The notes: generated by a model not told the origin, from the letters alone. A stretch of DNA of 64,000 bases from Sediminibacillus terrae (GCF_009602435.1 NZ_VZDQ01000024.1:1-64000), one strand, 5' to 3'. Counted from the stretch's first letter, positions 18,121 to 26,806 are shown. Numbers and translations are program-made.

Positions 18121-19210
18121 GAATATTTAGTGCCTCCTCTCCGTCTTCACTGAAAATCACCGCTTCTTCCGGATTCAAATATAATTGAACAGCATCTCCC
18201 TCTTTCATCAAAAGGTTATAATGCACTGCGTGTTCGTGGACTTGGATTTTGGTTTTTGTCCTGGTCAACTCGACCATGTATTCAGCCTTTTCGCCGAGAA
18301 AGGATGCAGAAGTGATTATTCCGTCGACAAACGGGCCTTGGTAATGATTTTCCCTATTAATCTTTACTTGTTCCGGCCTGACTGAATAAATGACCTCTCC
18401 GACAGCGGTGCGGTTGATGGAAGCATGGTACACTTGGCCTTCAACTTCGACCCCCATTTCTCCTGTGTCGACTTTTTTTACTTTAGCATCCAAAAAGTTG
18501 GTCGAGCCGATAAAATTGGCGACAAATTTGTTTTTCGGTGTCAGGTAAATTTCATGGGGCCTGCCAATCTGTTGGATTTTCCCTTTGTTCAAAACTGCTA
18601 TTCTATCAGAGACAGCCAGTGCTTCCTCTTGATCATGGGTCACATAAAGTGTGGTGATGCCTAATTCCTTTTGTAAACTGCGAATATCCGCCCTCATCTT
18701 TAAACGCAACTTGGCATCAAGATTGGACAAAGGCTCATCCATCAACAACAATCCAGGATGAATCACTATTGCCCGGGCCAGCGCTATACGCTGTTGCTGA
18801 CCTCCACTCATTTTTGCAGGCTGCCTATCCTTCAATTCAGCTAATTCCACCATTTCCAGCGCTTCCATCACCCTTGACTTTATTTCGGATTTAGGTACCT
18901 TTCGCGCCCTCAAGCCGTATGCTACATTTTCAAACACACTCATATGCGGGAAAATCGAGTAGCTCTGAAAGACCATCCCGATATTCCTTTGATAAGTGGG
19001 AACGTCATTAATGCATTGCTCATCGAAAAAAATATCCCCTTCCTCTTGCCTGTGAAACCCGACAAGCGTGCGAAGCAACGTGGTTTTTCCACATCCACTG
19101 GGACCTAAAAGGGTAAAGAATTCTCCATCTTTTATCGAAATGTTTGCCGCATCCACGCCTTTAACGTCATCAAAGTACTTGGTTACATCTTTGATTCTTA
19201 CTTCCGTCAT
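18086..19210 (-). CDS. ABC importer ATP-binding protein (AfuC/PotA-type)
   Basis: 374 residues. Walker A GPSGCGKTT, Q-loop VFQSYS, signature MSGGQQQRIALARA, Walker B LLLMDEPLSNLDAKLR and switch VTHDQEEA are intact; residues about 240-370 form a TOBE-type regulatory domain. It belongs to the CUT1/iron/putrescine importer ATPases. The gene begins 64 nt after the binding-protein gene, with a hairpin between them (19232-19267), and overlaps the permease start. The paralogue at 28597 belongs to the second importer of the window. Confidence 0.88.
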   Translation of the reverse strand: MTEVRIKDVTKYFDDVKGVDAANISIKDGEFFTLLGPSGCGKTTLLRTLVGFHRQEEGDIFFDEQCINDVPTYQRNIGMVFQSYSIFPHMSVFENVAYGLRARKVPKSEIKSRVMEALEMVELAELKDRQPAKMSGGQQQRIALARAIVIHPGLLLMDEPLSNLDAKLRLKMRADIRSLQKELGITTLYVTHDQEEALAVSDRIAVLNKGKIQQIGRPHEIYLTPKNKFVANFIGSTNFLDAKVKKVDTGEMGVEVEGQVYHASINRTAVGEVIYSVRPEQVKINRENHYQGPFVDGIITSASFLGEKAEYMVELTRTKTKIQVHEHAVHYNLLMKEGDAVQLYLNPEEAVIFSEDGEEALNIHDNDRAYLETV

Positions 19211-19231
19211 TGTTATTTTCTCCCCCTTTAA

Positions 19232-19267
19232 GCAATAAAGAACCGTTTTTATACGATTCTTTATTGC
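19232..19267 (-). other. Intercistronic hairpin between binding-protein and ATPase genes
   Basis: GCAATAAAGAA (19232-19242) and TTCTTTATTGC (19257-19267) form a perfect 11-bp stem, extended by a short inner CG pair. No T-run follows on the minus strand, so it is more likely an mRNA 3' stabiliser or partial terminator that raises binding-protein output over the ATPase. A similar arrangement is present at 29726. Confidence 0.6.
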
Positions 19268-19274
19268 GGTTATG

Positions 19275-20309
19275 TTACTTCCCGATAATTAGATCTTGAA
19301 ATTTACCCATTACGGCTTCCTGATTTTCCGAAGCCCAATCAAAGTCGTAATCGACAAAAGGGATTTCATCGGTTGTAGTCAATCCTTCAGGAGGTTCAAC
19401 ATCCTCTCTAACAGAACGGCGGTTGAATTCCGACACTGTTAATTCCTGCACGTCCTTACTTGTCAAGAAATCAAGAAATTCTTGAGCGTTATCCTTATTT
19501 TTGGCATCCTTGATCAATGCTGCTCCATCCGGGACTGCTGAGGTACCTTCTTCCGGATAAGCAACATCGACGTTTGCCCCTCCCGATACGTATCGGTAAG
19601 CTGCTTCTTCTAACGTGACGCCAATCGGGAACTCCCCGTCTGCTACCCCTTTATATACCATGCTTGAGCCACTTAATATTTTTCCATCCAAGTTTTCAAC
19701 AAAGTCAGCTACAAAGTCCCATCCGTCATTTCCATCATCTTTATTTGCCTCCAGCATGGTGACTAACTGAGTATAAGAGGAACCAGACTTTGCCGGATCA
19801 GCATAAGCTATTTTCCCTTTCCACTTTTGGTCAAGCAAGTCCTGCCATGTTTTAGGTGCATCTGCTTCTTCCACTAAATCCTTGTTATACATGATGACCA
19901 TGGGCAGAGCCGAAAAACCTACCCAGCTGGAATCAGGACTCTTGTACATATCAGGTATTTGATCACTTTCAGCTACTTCGTAGGTTTCGAATTGATCGCT
20001 ATATGCTTGAAGGGACTCAGCGCCGCCTCCCCACATAACATCACCCAATGGGTTTCCAGCCTCTGCTTCGATCCGGTTCAACAGTTCTCCTGTCCCCCCT
20101 GTAACCAACTCGACCTCGATATCTGTTCTGTCCTGGAATTCCTTGATAATCGGGTTGATGATTTCGGTTTGATGGGGAGAATAAACAGTCAGTTTATCCG
20201 AACTCCCTTTTCCATCTCCGCCTTCACCTGATCCGCTGGCACTATCTCCACAAGCCGCCAATACTACCAAAGCCAAAATACTCAGCCATACTGCCACAGT
20301 CTTTCTCAT
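19275..20309 (-). CDS. COG1840-type solute-binding lipoprotein
   Basis: 344 residues; lipoprotein signal peptide with lipobox LAAC (Cys20) and a Gly/Ser/Asp-rich tether. The fold is that of AfuA/FbpA-type binding proteins: LTVYSPHQTEIINPIIKEF, GDVMWGGGAESLQAY, VGFSALPMVIMYNKDL. The double Tyr used for ferric iron in classical FbpA is not visible (AYRY only). Family members without it bind phosphorylated sugars or other organophosphates, as do AfuA and the HptA sensor protein of Staphylococcus. First gene after the two-component system, with 92 nt between; the ATPase follows after a hairpin. Substrate: phosphorylated compound is my preference, iron the alternative. Confidence 0.78.
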   Translation of the reverse strand: MRKTVAVWLSILALVVLAACGDSASGSGEGGDGKGSSDKLTVYSPHQTEIINPIIKEFQDRTDIEVELVTGGTGELLNRIEAEAGNPLGDVMWGGGAESLQAYSDQFETYEVAESDQIPDMYKSPDSSWVGFSALPMVIMYNKDLVEEADAPKTWQDLLDQKWKGKIAYADPAKSGSSYTQLVTMLEANKDDGNDGWDFVADFVENLDGKILSGSSMVYKGVADGEFPIGVTLEEAAYRYVSGGANVDVAYPEEGTSAVPDGAALIKDAKNKDNAQEFLDFLTSKDVQELTVSEFNRRSVREDVEPPEGLTTTDEIPFVDYDFDWASENQEAVMGKFQDLIIGK

Positions 20310-20401
20310 GTTCTGCCCCCTTTTTAATGTTTCATTGCTCCTGTCTCTTCCAGTATAAAGGAGCGAATTTTCAGAACAATGAGGTGGATTTGCGAAAATG
20401 T

Positions 20402-21520
20402 TTAATTATTTTCCTGTTGAGCCACATACTTTTTGCGATATACAGAAGGCAGGAATCCTGTATGCTTTTTGAATATCTGACTGAAATACCTGGCATCCTG
20501 ATAACCAACACTACTTGATACCTCATTTGTCTTCAAACTGGTTCTGGACAACAATTCTTTCGCTTTTTCCAACCGTAGCTCAGTCATGTACTCAACAAAA
20601 TTCTTACCGGTTTGCTCTTTGAAAATTCGACTGAAATAACTGTCCGATATATGTAATTCATTTGCCAGTTCATGCAAGGATAATGGCAAGTAAAAATTCT
20701 CTTTCAGATACTCGATGGTTTTCTGTAAATCTAGATAAATGGATAGTGACCCGAAATCCAGACATCCTTGTCTATGCATTGCTTTGTTTCGCTCAAGTGC
20801 CATTTTCGCCTGCTTGAAAAGAGACGGAATTCCTTTTGGAGAATGGCTGTGTTCACTACAGCCCCCAATACATTCTTTACTGAGGAAAAATTCATTCAAG
20901 AGGGCTGGAAGTTTCTCATTCTTATTCACATCATACAGCAATGTAGTCCCCTGGTTATCTGTAGAAGCTAGATGAAGATACGAATTCGAGAACATCGGTA
21001 ACCAAGTTTCTTCAGAACAAGCGCCTTCCCACTGGATAACGAAAAAATCAGTTTGATCTTCCAGAAATGCAGGCAAGTCCTTGTTGAGTCCTTTCATATA
21101 ATGGAGCACTTCCAATTTCGCTTTCTCGCGTGAATCCTGCTGATCTGCTTGTATTTCCGATACTAATCGTTTGATGATTTTTTCCAAATCCAAGTCATTA
21201 AGTGGTTTTAAAATAAAGTCATCAGCACCCAGACGGATTGCCTCCTGGGCATAAGCAAATTCACTGTATCCCGAAACAATAACCGTCTTGATCGTTTGCT
21301 TTTCTTCCTTCACGGCCCTGATCAAATCCAGACCGGATAAGCCTGGCATTCGTATATCCGTTATCAAAATGTGCGGATTCCATTTCTTCACCAAGGACAA
21401 AGCTTCCTTACCGCTTTCCGCCTTTCCAACAATTTGGATGCCTAATTTCTCCCAATCCAACGCCATTTTCATTCCTTCCCGGATGATTCTTTCGTCATCA
21501 GCTATCACCACTCTTAACAA
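20402..21520 (-). CDS. YesN-type response regulator with AraC output domain
   Basis: 372 residues. Receiver domain 1-120 with acid pair VVIADDERIIREG, phospho-acceptor Asp in ILITDIRMPG and Lys in DDFILKPL. The C-terminal 100 residues are an AraC/XylS double helix-turn-helix (LHELANELHISDSYFSRIFK, VSSSVGYQDARYFSQIFKK). A TTG at 21520 is the start: GGGGAGG is 6 nt upstream and it overlaps the sensor kinase end by 23 nt. It should activate the importer operon that follows on the same strand when phosphorylated. The partner kinase is split by a frameshift, so regulation may be altered in this strain. Confidence 0.85.
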   Translation of the reverse strand: MLRVVIADDERIIREGMKMALDWEKLGIQIVGKAESGKEALSLVKKWNPHILITDIRMPGLSGLDLIRAVKEEKQTIKTVIVSGYSEFAYAQEAIRLGADDFILKPLNDLDLEKIIKRLVSEIQADQQDSREKAKLEVLHYMKGLNKDLPAFLEDQTDFFVIQWEGACSEETWLPMFSNSYLHLASTDNQGTTLLYDVNKNEKLPALLNEFFLSKECIGGCSEHSHSPKGIPSLFKQAKMALERNKAMHRQGCLDFGSLSIYLDLQKTIEYLKENFYLPLSLHELANELHISDSYFSRIFKEQTGKNFVEYMTELRLEKAKELLSRTSLKTNEVSSSVGYQDARYFSQIFKKHTGFLPSVYRKKYVAQQENN

Positions 21521-23301
21521 GCAAATCCTCCCCTTCTATTAGTGGAAGTTTTATGGTCACAGTAGTGCCCTTTCCAAGTTCACTGGAAATAGCAAAGTGG
21601 AATCGTTGGTTGAAATAAAGCCGCAATCTGTCCATGACATTTCGCAATCCGATGCCTGTCGATTTTGTCTCTCGTGATGAATAAGTAGCCGTCTGGATTT
21701 TTTCTACCATTTCTTTTTCCATTCCTATTCCATCGTCGCTTACCTTTATTTCCAAAAAGTCCCCTTTTCTATCTATCAATATAGCGAGGACGCCCTTTGC
21801 CCTCCTTCATTTCCAGACCATGACTTATCGCATTTTCAACCAGAGGCTGGATCATCAGTACCGGAACCAGCAAATGCTTCATATTGACAGAAACGTCCAG
21901 CACGACATGAATTTTATCTTCAAATCGAATCTTCTGGATAAATAAATAGTGATTTAACAGGTTTATTTCCTCTTCGAGGGGAACAAATTCTTTTTCTTTA
22001 TTGATGGAAGATCTCAACATTTCCCCAAGCGAATATGCCATCTGGCTGATTATTTTTATCCCATTCATCTTAGAGACGAAACTGATCGTTTCTAAGGTAT
22101 TGAAGAGAAAATGAGGATTCAATTGCGCTCTAAGCGATTTAAGTTCCGCATCCTTCAGCAATGTTTTCCGCTCGACGCTTTCTTTGATCAGTCCGTCCAC
22201 TCGTTTCACCATATGGTTGAAACTCAATCCCAAATCGTTGAATTCATCCTTATAAGGGTATTGAAATCGGGCCTGCATGTTTCCTTTTCTTACTTCTCTC
22301 ATTGAACCGATTAATCCATCGATCGGTTTCGTAAGGGCTTTCGAAAGGAAGAAAGAAACCCATGCAGCTATGATTAAACCAATGAGACCGATTGTAAGTG
22401 CTATATATCCGATTAAGCGACTACCCCCTACGACTTCCTGTTCCGGAATAAAACTGACTATCTTATATTCGGATGCTTCTCCTGTATCATAGACTGCTAT
22501 AGAAGGTGCCTTATCCAGTGTTGTATTCAAATAGCCGCGCTGGTTGGAAGTAATGGTGTCGAGAGAAGGATGGTCCAATTTTAAACCAACGGTCGTTTTA
22601 TTCGGATAACTGGAAATCACGTATCCTTTCGCATCCAAAAGATACTTTTGCGTCGCATATTGATTCTCTTCACTCTGGTAAATCTTCGCAATGGTCGTTT
22701 CGGGGATGTCGATAATCAAATAACCGAGTGGTTGGTCTGTTTGCCTGTCTTTGATAACCCGTCCGGCACTGAGTACCACATCTCTGTTATCAACTTGGCG
22801 GATCGTGTAACGAGTTTCCCAAGTCATGGATCCGTTTTCATCTTTTGCTTTACGAAAAATACCCCAGTTTTCCATGAATTGATCATATTGATGAGGGAGA
22901 TAATCCCCCGTAAAATATCTGTCTCCATTCAATCCGATTACATAGATATTCACATCCCAACTCTTTGACTCAGTCAGGGTCTGAAAAAGTTCGTCCATCT
23001 TTTGAAAATCATTGTATTTTTGAATATCCGAACGATTGGAGGAATGGTGAAGTGTTTCTTGAACAAGCTCATTGCTATAGATAAAACTGCTCAATTGTTC
23101 AATATCCTGCTGGAAGAAGGATAAGTTTTTGTTGATTTGGATAAGGCCCTCCATCACCTGGGCACTGACCTGTTCTTTTACGATTTCTTTTGATTTCTGA
23201 TAAGTGAATATACCAACTAATACTAGAGGAATGACTGCTGCAGTTATAAAGAAGGTCATTAGTTTTTTTTGCAAGGGAAGATTCATGAATTTATTAATCA
23301 C
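21498..23301 (-). pseudogene. YesM-type sensor histidine kinase, split by a one-base frameshift
   Basis: Two pieces make one kinase: 23301-21769 (510 residues) and the catalytic end 21779-21498. The first piece has a membrane segment, an outside sensing domain (about 35-275), a second membrane segment, HAMP, and the His-kinase box LRAQLNPHFLFNTLETIS, then VENAISHGLEMKEGKG before running to a stop. The second continues with the ATP site (FLEIKVSDDGIGMEKE and STGIGLRNVMDRL). The total span of 1804 nt is a multiple of three plus one, so one extra base near 21789-21803 explains the break: removing it gives an uninterrupted ...GKG-VLAILIDRKGD... frame. GTG start at 23301 with AAAGGA upstream. Real mutation or sequencing error cannot be told apart here. 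Confidence 0.8.
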
Positions 23302-23709
23302 TGCATCACCAATCCTTTATAAGTATGCGATGAAAGAGGTAGTCTTACTTGATTATAGCACGAGAAACTCCCTTTAATTATGTGAGCAGGTAAAAATTTG
23401 ACAGAGACTCAGATCAAGGTTCGTGACCAAAATAAAACCGAACGATATTCGAGATGACGAGCACTCGAATCTGTTCGGTTGGTTGATTTTAGGATTGGCA
23501 CCTAGATAGATTTCCTTATGCCGTGGTTGGTTGAGTGACTTACATTGTTATGGCAAGATACTGCGCCTTTTGAAGCTGCACTCCCGGAATTCACAATATC
23601 TTGCCGAAGCGGAATGTTTGCCATCTCTCAATGAAACATTGTTACGCTTTTTATCCTGTGAGCTTGCGGTTTTTGGCAATGGATTTTTTGAATATCCATC
23701 CTCCCCCAT
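23302..23709. other. Gene-free interval with two hairpins
   Basis: 408 bases between the sensor kinase and the EEP-family gene. It holds a strong minus-strand hairpin (23436-23480) and a second inverted repeat (GGCAAGATA at 23552-23560 with TATCTTGCC at 23597-23605, loop 36). The kinase promoter should lie within the first 100 bases. No convincing coding frame was found. Confidence 0.5.
23436..23480 (-). terminator. Minus-strand rho-independent terminator
   Basis: AACCGAAC (23436-23443) pairs with GTTCGGTT (23473-23480), and ATTCGAG (23447-23453) with CTCGAAT (23464-23470). Read on the minus strand the stem is followed by TTTTATTTT. It lies 230 nt beyond the EEP-family stop and before the kinase promoter. 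Confidence 0.65.
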
Positions 23710-24525
23710 TTACTTTCTAGGAATAACAGCCTCGACTGCTACCGGTAAATGGTCGGATGCCTCTGTTTGTAATACCCGCTGGTTGGTTAATTCAATTTCG
23801 GGTGTTGCAAAGATGTAATCGATTCTCTTGATAGGATCGATTACCGGAAAGGTGTTTGCATGGCCGGCATCTGCGAAAGCATCTACAAAATCCGTTTGAT
23901 CAACCAAAAACTGGTACTCTTCACTATCAGGTTCTGCATTAAGATCGCCCATCAAGAAGGAAGAACCCGTGTGATGAGAGGCCACTTCAATTATTTCTCC
24001 AACTTGAGCCAATCTGCTGACAACATCCAATCCGAGATGTGTATTATACACATTCAAGTGAATGCCTCGTACATTTATTTTGGTTCGAAGCAACCCGCGC
24101 TGTTCCTGCCCGAAACTGCTAAGGAAAATATTCTCCGAGTCAATGATTGGATATTCACTAAGAATAGCGGTGCCATACTGCCTGTTTTCTGTCTGGCCAT
24201 CGGCCGGTTCCAAATCTAGGTTTGCTGCAAAAACATAGTGATATCCCAGTAAATCCGCCAGTTCTTTTGCTACATCCTTGAATTCACTACGATCGCCGTA
24301 GTAGCGGTCCACCTCCTGAATTCCAATTATTTCTGCATCAGCTTCCTTTATCACGTTTGCCGTTCGCTGTAAATCGAATACTCTGTCGAGTCCTACTCCG
24401 TGATAAATATTATAAGACATTACATCGACTGAGACCTGCTTCCCTTGGGATTCAGCAGTTACTTCCAAACCTGAAGCAAACAAGAATACAACAGTTGCCA
24501 TCATACTAAACAAAATCTTTTTCAC
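23710..24525 (-). CDS. Secreted endonuclease/exonuclease/phosphatase-family protein
   Basis: 271 residues. Signal peptide 1-24 (FSMMATVVFLFASGLEVTA), then the EEP fold: VDVMSYNIYHGVG at the start, metal-binding Glu in AEIIGIQEVDR, SFLMGDLNAEPDSEEY with the catalytic Asp/Asn pair, and the final SDHLPVAVE His. Family members cleave phosphodiester bonds in nucleic acids, phospholipids or inositol phosphates; the small size and export fit an extracellular nuclease or phosphodiesterase. It stands alone between the two-component system and the second LysM gene. If the neighbouring importer takes up organophosphates, this enzyme could supply them, which is inference from position only. Confidence 0.82.
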   Translation of the reverse strand: MKKILFSMMATVVFLFASGLEVTAESQGKQVSVDVMSYNIYHGVGLDRVFDLQRTANVIKEADAEIIGIQEVDRYYGDRSEFKDVAKELADLLGYHYVFAANLDLEPADGQTENRQYGTAILSEYPIIDSENIFLSSFGQEQRGLLRTKINVRGIHLNVYNTHLGLDVVSRLAQVGEIIEVASHHTGSSFLMGDLNAEPDSEEYQFLVDQTDFVDAFADAGHANTFPVIDPIKRIDYIFATPEIELTNQRVLQTEASDHLPVAVEAVIPRK

Positions 24526-24808
24526 TTACTTATCCCCCCAAAGATAGTTTGTTATGGATTACATTTACAAGATAATGCAATAAAACGTAAGAATATGATT
24601 ATTATCTCTTCAATCTTTGGGGATATGCCTTGTCTGCGAGAATATGGACTTTTCTATATACACTTATTTCAGTCAACCTAACATTTCTCTACTAGCTTCG
24701 ATGCGAACGCTTTTCTGTAATGATTAGATGGTCTTGGAGAATTTATTCAGATTCCTCCTTCATAAGAACCCTCCCACCAATGAAATCGCTTACGTGTTAT
24801 TTTAGCCT

Positions 24809-24844
24809 AAAAAAACAGCCAACGGGGAAGTCCGTCAGCTGTTT
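24809..24844 (-). terminator. Orphan minus-strand terminator
   Basis: AAACAGC (24813-24819) pairs with GCTGTTT (24838-24844), with inner ACGG/CCGT. On the minus strand the stem is followed by seven T. The nearest upstream minus-strand gene does not exist within the interval, so it may end a small RNA or be a relic. Confidence 0.6.
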
Positions 24845-25037
24845 ATCAAAAAATTTCATGCTACCTAAAATTTTTACAGTTATAAAACATTTTTTCAGGC
24901 TTTAGGAAGGGGAAAAGTTCGAGTTTTGAATTGGCGTACTTTTTTCAACTACATATAAAACAATAACCCGAAAAACCTTGCAATTTCAGCTCATAGGAAT
25001 ATAGTTCGACCTATTATGACAGCGCTTTGTAAGTTCT

Positions 25038-25054
25038 ATTACAAAACCATTACA
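25038..25054 (-). promoter_or_regulatory. WalR-type box upstream of second LysM autolysin
   Basis: On the minus strand TGTAAT-N5-TGTAAT, an exact WalR consensus match, 65 nt before the start of the gene at 25120. Same orientation and spacing as the box at 13204. Confidence 0.65.
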
Positions 25055-25119
25055 AGGCTATTAATCTGGCAAATTCATGCTATATTGGAAAAGTCATAAA
25101 ACATCTGAGGAGTGAAGGA

Positions 25120-25929
25120 ATGAAGACTAAAAAGACATTATTGTCTTTCGCAGCAACTGTCGCTATCGCATCTGCTTTTACAACTAACGTTGAAGCCGCC
25201 TCGTACACAGTAAAATCTGGGGATACCCTTTGGGGAATTTCGCAGAAATATGGCACATCCGTTTCCAACTTACAATCTATCAACAGCATTTCCGGCCATA
25301 TCATTTATCCGGGCCAGGTAATTGAAACGGACTCTAACAAATCTACTACTACATCTTCCAACAATACAGCTAGTTCCAGTTCATCTACTACATATAAAGT
25401 GAAAGCTGGAGATACGTTATCACATATCGGTGTCAAATACGGTGTTTCTGTAAGCAACTTGAAGAAATGGAACAGCCTTTCTTCTGATTTGATTTTTGTG
25501 GGACAAACCTTGAAGATTAACGGGACTTCCAGTTCTTCACCGAAAACACAAGTGAAATCTTCTACAGTAAGCAATGGTTCTGCTCTTGTAAACGAAGCAA
25601 AAAAACACATCGGAACTCCATATGCATGGGGAGGAACGAGTCCGAGCGGATTTGACTGCAGCGGTTTTATCTATTATGTATTCAACAAAGCTGGACAAAA
25701 CGTATCCCGCACCAATGCTGCCGGATACTACAATCAATCAACCAAGATCAGCAGCCCACAACCAGGAGACTTAGTTTTCTTCAAAAATACCTATAAATCC
25801 GGTATTTCTCACATGGGTATTTATGCAGGAAATAACCAATTCGTACATGCAAGTTCAAGCGGTGTACAGCTAACAAGCCTAAGCAACTCCTACTGGAAAG
25901 GTCACTTTGCAGGCTACGGCAGCATATAA
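25120..25929 (+). CDS. D,L-endopeptidase, two LysM domains plus NlpC/P60
   Basis: Secreted peptidoglycan hydrolase, 269 residues: signal peptide 1-27 (ends NVEAA), LysM at about 27-70 and 88-131, short Ser/Thr linkers, NlpC/P60 at about 150-269 with catalytic Cys180 (GFDCSGF) and His231 (SHMGIYAG). The ATG has GGAGTGAAGGA upstream. It is a close paralogue of the protein at 13305 (near-identical catalytic domain), with one LysM fewer and shorter linkers. Expected role is lateral wall growth or cell separation. A WalR-type box sits upstream and a terminator directly follows, so it is monocistronic. Confidence 0.92.
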   Translation: MKTKKTLLSFAATVAIASAFTTNVEAASYTVKSGDTLWGISQKYGTSVSNLQSINSISGHIIYPGQVIETDSNKSTTTSSNNTASSSSSTTYKVKAGDTLSHIGVKYGVSVSNLKKWNSLSSDLIFVGQTLKINGTSSSSPKTQVKSSTVSNGSALVNEAKKHIGTPYAWGGTSPSGFDCSGFIYYVFNKAGQNVSRTNAAGYYNQSTKISSPQPGDLVFFKNTYKSGISHMGIYAGNNQFVHASSSGVQLTSLSNSYWKGHFAGYGSI

Positions 25930-25956
25930 GGCATTTTAATACTTTGAAGAATACAG

Positions 25957-25993
25957 GACAGATCGAGAGGGCAATCTCGGTCTGTCTTTTTTA
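25957..25993 (+). terminator. Rho-independent terminator of LysM gene
   Basis: GACAGATCGAGA (25957-25968) pairs with TCTCGGTCTGTC (25975-25986, one G-T wobble) followed by TTTTTTAT. Confidence 0.9.
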
Positions 25994-26141
25994 TTTAAAC
26001 CCAATTGCGGGCTGCTGTAAACTCAGTTGTTCTTAGGGACAGATCTCTAGGGATAGAGTTGGAATTACTGTTTATATACCCGCTGTTTGGATAGTTAAAC
26101 CACTTTTTTAAATTTTTTTCGTTTGTTGGAGGGGCAGGGTA

Positions 26142-26203
26142 AAGGGACAGTCCCCCACCTTGGTAGCGCTGCGTCTTGGTAGTGTGTTGGGGGACTGTCC
26201 CTT
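26142..26203. repeat. GGGACAGTCCC-type inverted repeat
   Basis: AAGGGACAGTCCCCCA (26142-26157) and TGGGGGACTGTCCCTT (26188-26203) are 16-base exact reverse complements around a 30-base loop. Related palindromes occur at 44292, 44325, 44494, 44512, 45853 and 45975. Their repeated intergenic use suggests a REP-like mobile palindrome family. The rest of the 25930-26270 interval holds only the terminator at 25957. Confidence 0.7.
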
Positions 26204-26270
26204 CCGGTTGGATCGAAAATGCATGTTAGTAATGATTATTGGAATGATAAGCGTACAGGAGGTGTAAGGG

Positions 26271-26426
26271 ATGGCTCAAGACGTGTTGTGTGAAGTGAAA
26301 AACTGTAAGTATTGGGCACACGGCAACAAGTGTGCAGCAGATGCTATCTATGTCGTCAGTCATACTGGCAAAGAAGCTTCAGACCAAGAAGAAACAGACT
26401 GCCAAACATTCGAGCCAAAACACTAA
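26271..26426 (+). CDS. DUF1540 cysteine-rich small protein
   Basis: 51 residues (starts MAQDVLCEVKNCKYWAHGNK), too short for most gene callers. The Cys pattern (Cys7, Cys12, Cys22, Cys46) and the conserved W, ADAIYVVS and ETDCQTFEPK match the DUF1540 family of Bacillaceae, which probably binds a metal through the cysteines; function unknown. The start is supported by AGGAGGT upstream, and a terminator follows at 26442. It stands alone, so its neighbours give no hint. Confidence 0.85.
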   Translation: MAQDVLCEVKNCKYWAHGNKCAADAIYVVSHTGKEASDQEETDCQTFEPKH

Positions 26427-26441
26427 GCATCTTCTTGTAAG

Positions 26442-26470
26442 GGGCCTGTCGAGGGACAGGCCCTGGTTTT
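26442..26470 (+). terminator. Rho-independent terminator of DUF1540 gene
   Basis: GGGCCTGTC (26442-26450) pairs with GACAGGCCC (26455-26463), followed by TGGTTTT. Confidence 0.8.
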
Positions 26471-26506
26471 AAAACAGACACATTCAACGTACTATGATAG
26501 ACACGG

Positions 26507-26650
26507 TGATCTTCTTTTTCAGAATTTCGCTCTTCTTCGCGGGGAAGTCGCTCCTCTTTTAGGTCTAGTTGATCTTCTTCGTTCGAGTTGATCTTCTTTA
26601 TCCGGCTTGATCCTTGGTTTTTGTTCGTCCTCATCCGGTAAAGTCGCTCG
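26507..26650. repeat. Short tandem-repeat array, GATCTTCTT/CGCTCYTCTT type
   Basis: Five to seven units of 19-22 bases, each beginning TGATCTTCTT or TCGCTCTTCTT/TCGCTCCTCTT, degenerating after about 26620. Unit order matches the larger array at 37379 (T-rich unit, GGGGAAG unit, TCTAGT unit, CGTTCGAG unit). The charged open frames on the minus strand here are only translations of the repeat. Confidence 0.75.
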
Positions 26651-26700
26651 AATTTGGTTTTCAAACACTAAATGACGAACCATTCTATTCCATAAATAAA

Positions 26701-26725
26701 CCCGTCTAACCAAAAGTAAGACGGG
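26701..26725 (-). terminator. Minus-strand terminator of the second ABC operon
   Basis: CCCGTCT (26701-26707) pairs with AGACGGG (26719-26725). On the minus strand it is followed by TTTATTTAT. It lies about 80 nt after the last permease gene. Confidence 0.65.
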
Positions 26726-26806
26726 AGACTCTAACTTGATACATTTTCCTGATTCTTCATTAAAGATTAACCAAATCGTCCAGTACTTGTGCTCAAGAGA
26801 TTGCTG

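Larger units (their letters stand above)
24526..25119. other. Intergenic region with promoters and an orphan terminator
   Basis: 594 bases between the divergent EEP-family and LysM genes. The right part carries the WalR-type box and promoter of the LysM gene (TATATT near 25080). A minus-strand terminator at 24809-24844 has no minus-strand gene feeding it. No gene of convincing length was found. Confidence 0.5.

Noticed and set aside
23531-23818. A 95-residue plus-strand frame
   Set aside because: Runs from the hairpin region into the antisense strand of the EEP-family gene, with no similarity or ribosome site.
24797-24859. A 20-codon minus-strand peptide frame across the orphan terminator
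   Set aside because: Weak ribosome site and its codons are dictated by the hairpin; kept only as part of the orphan-terminator observation.
26356-26713. Two charged minus-strand frames (102 and 64 residues)
   Set aside because: They are translations of the tandem-repeat array and overlap DUF1540 and a terminator; the same charged pattern appears wherever the repeat occurs.
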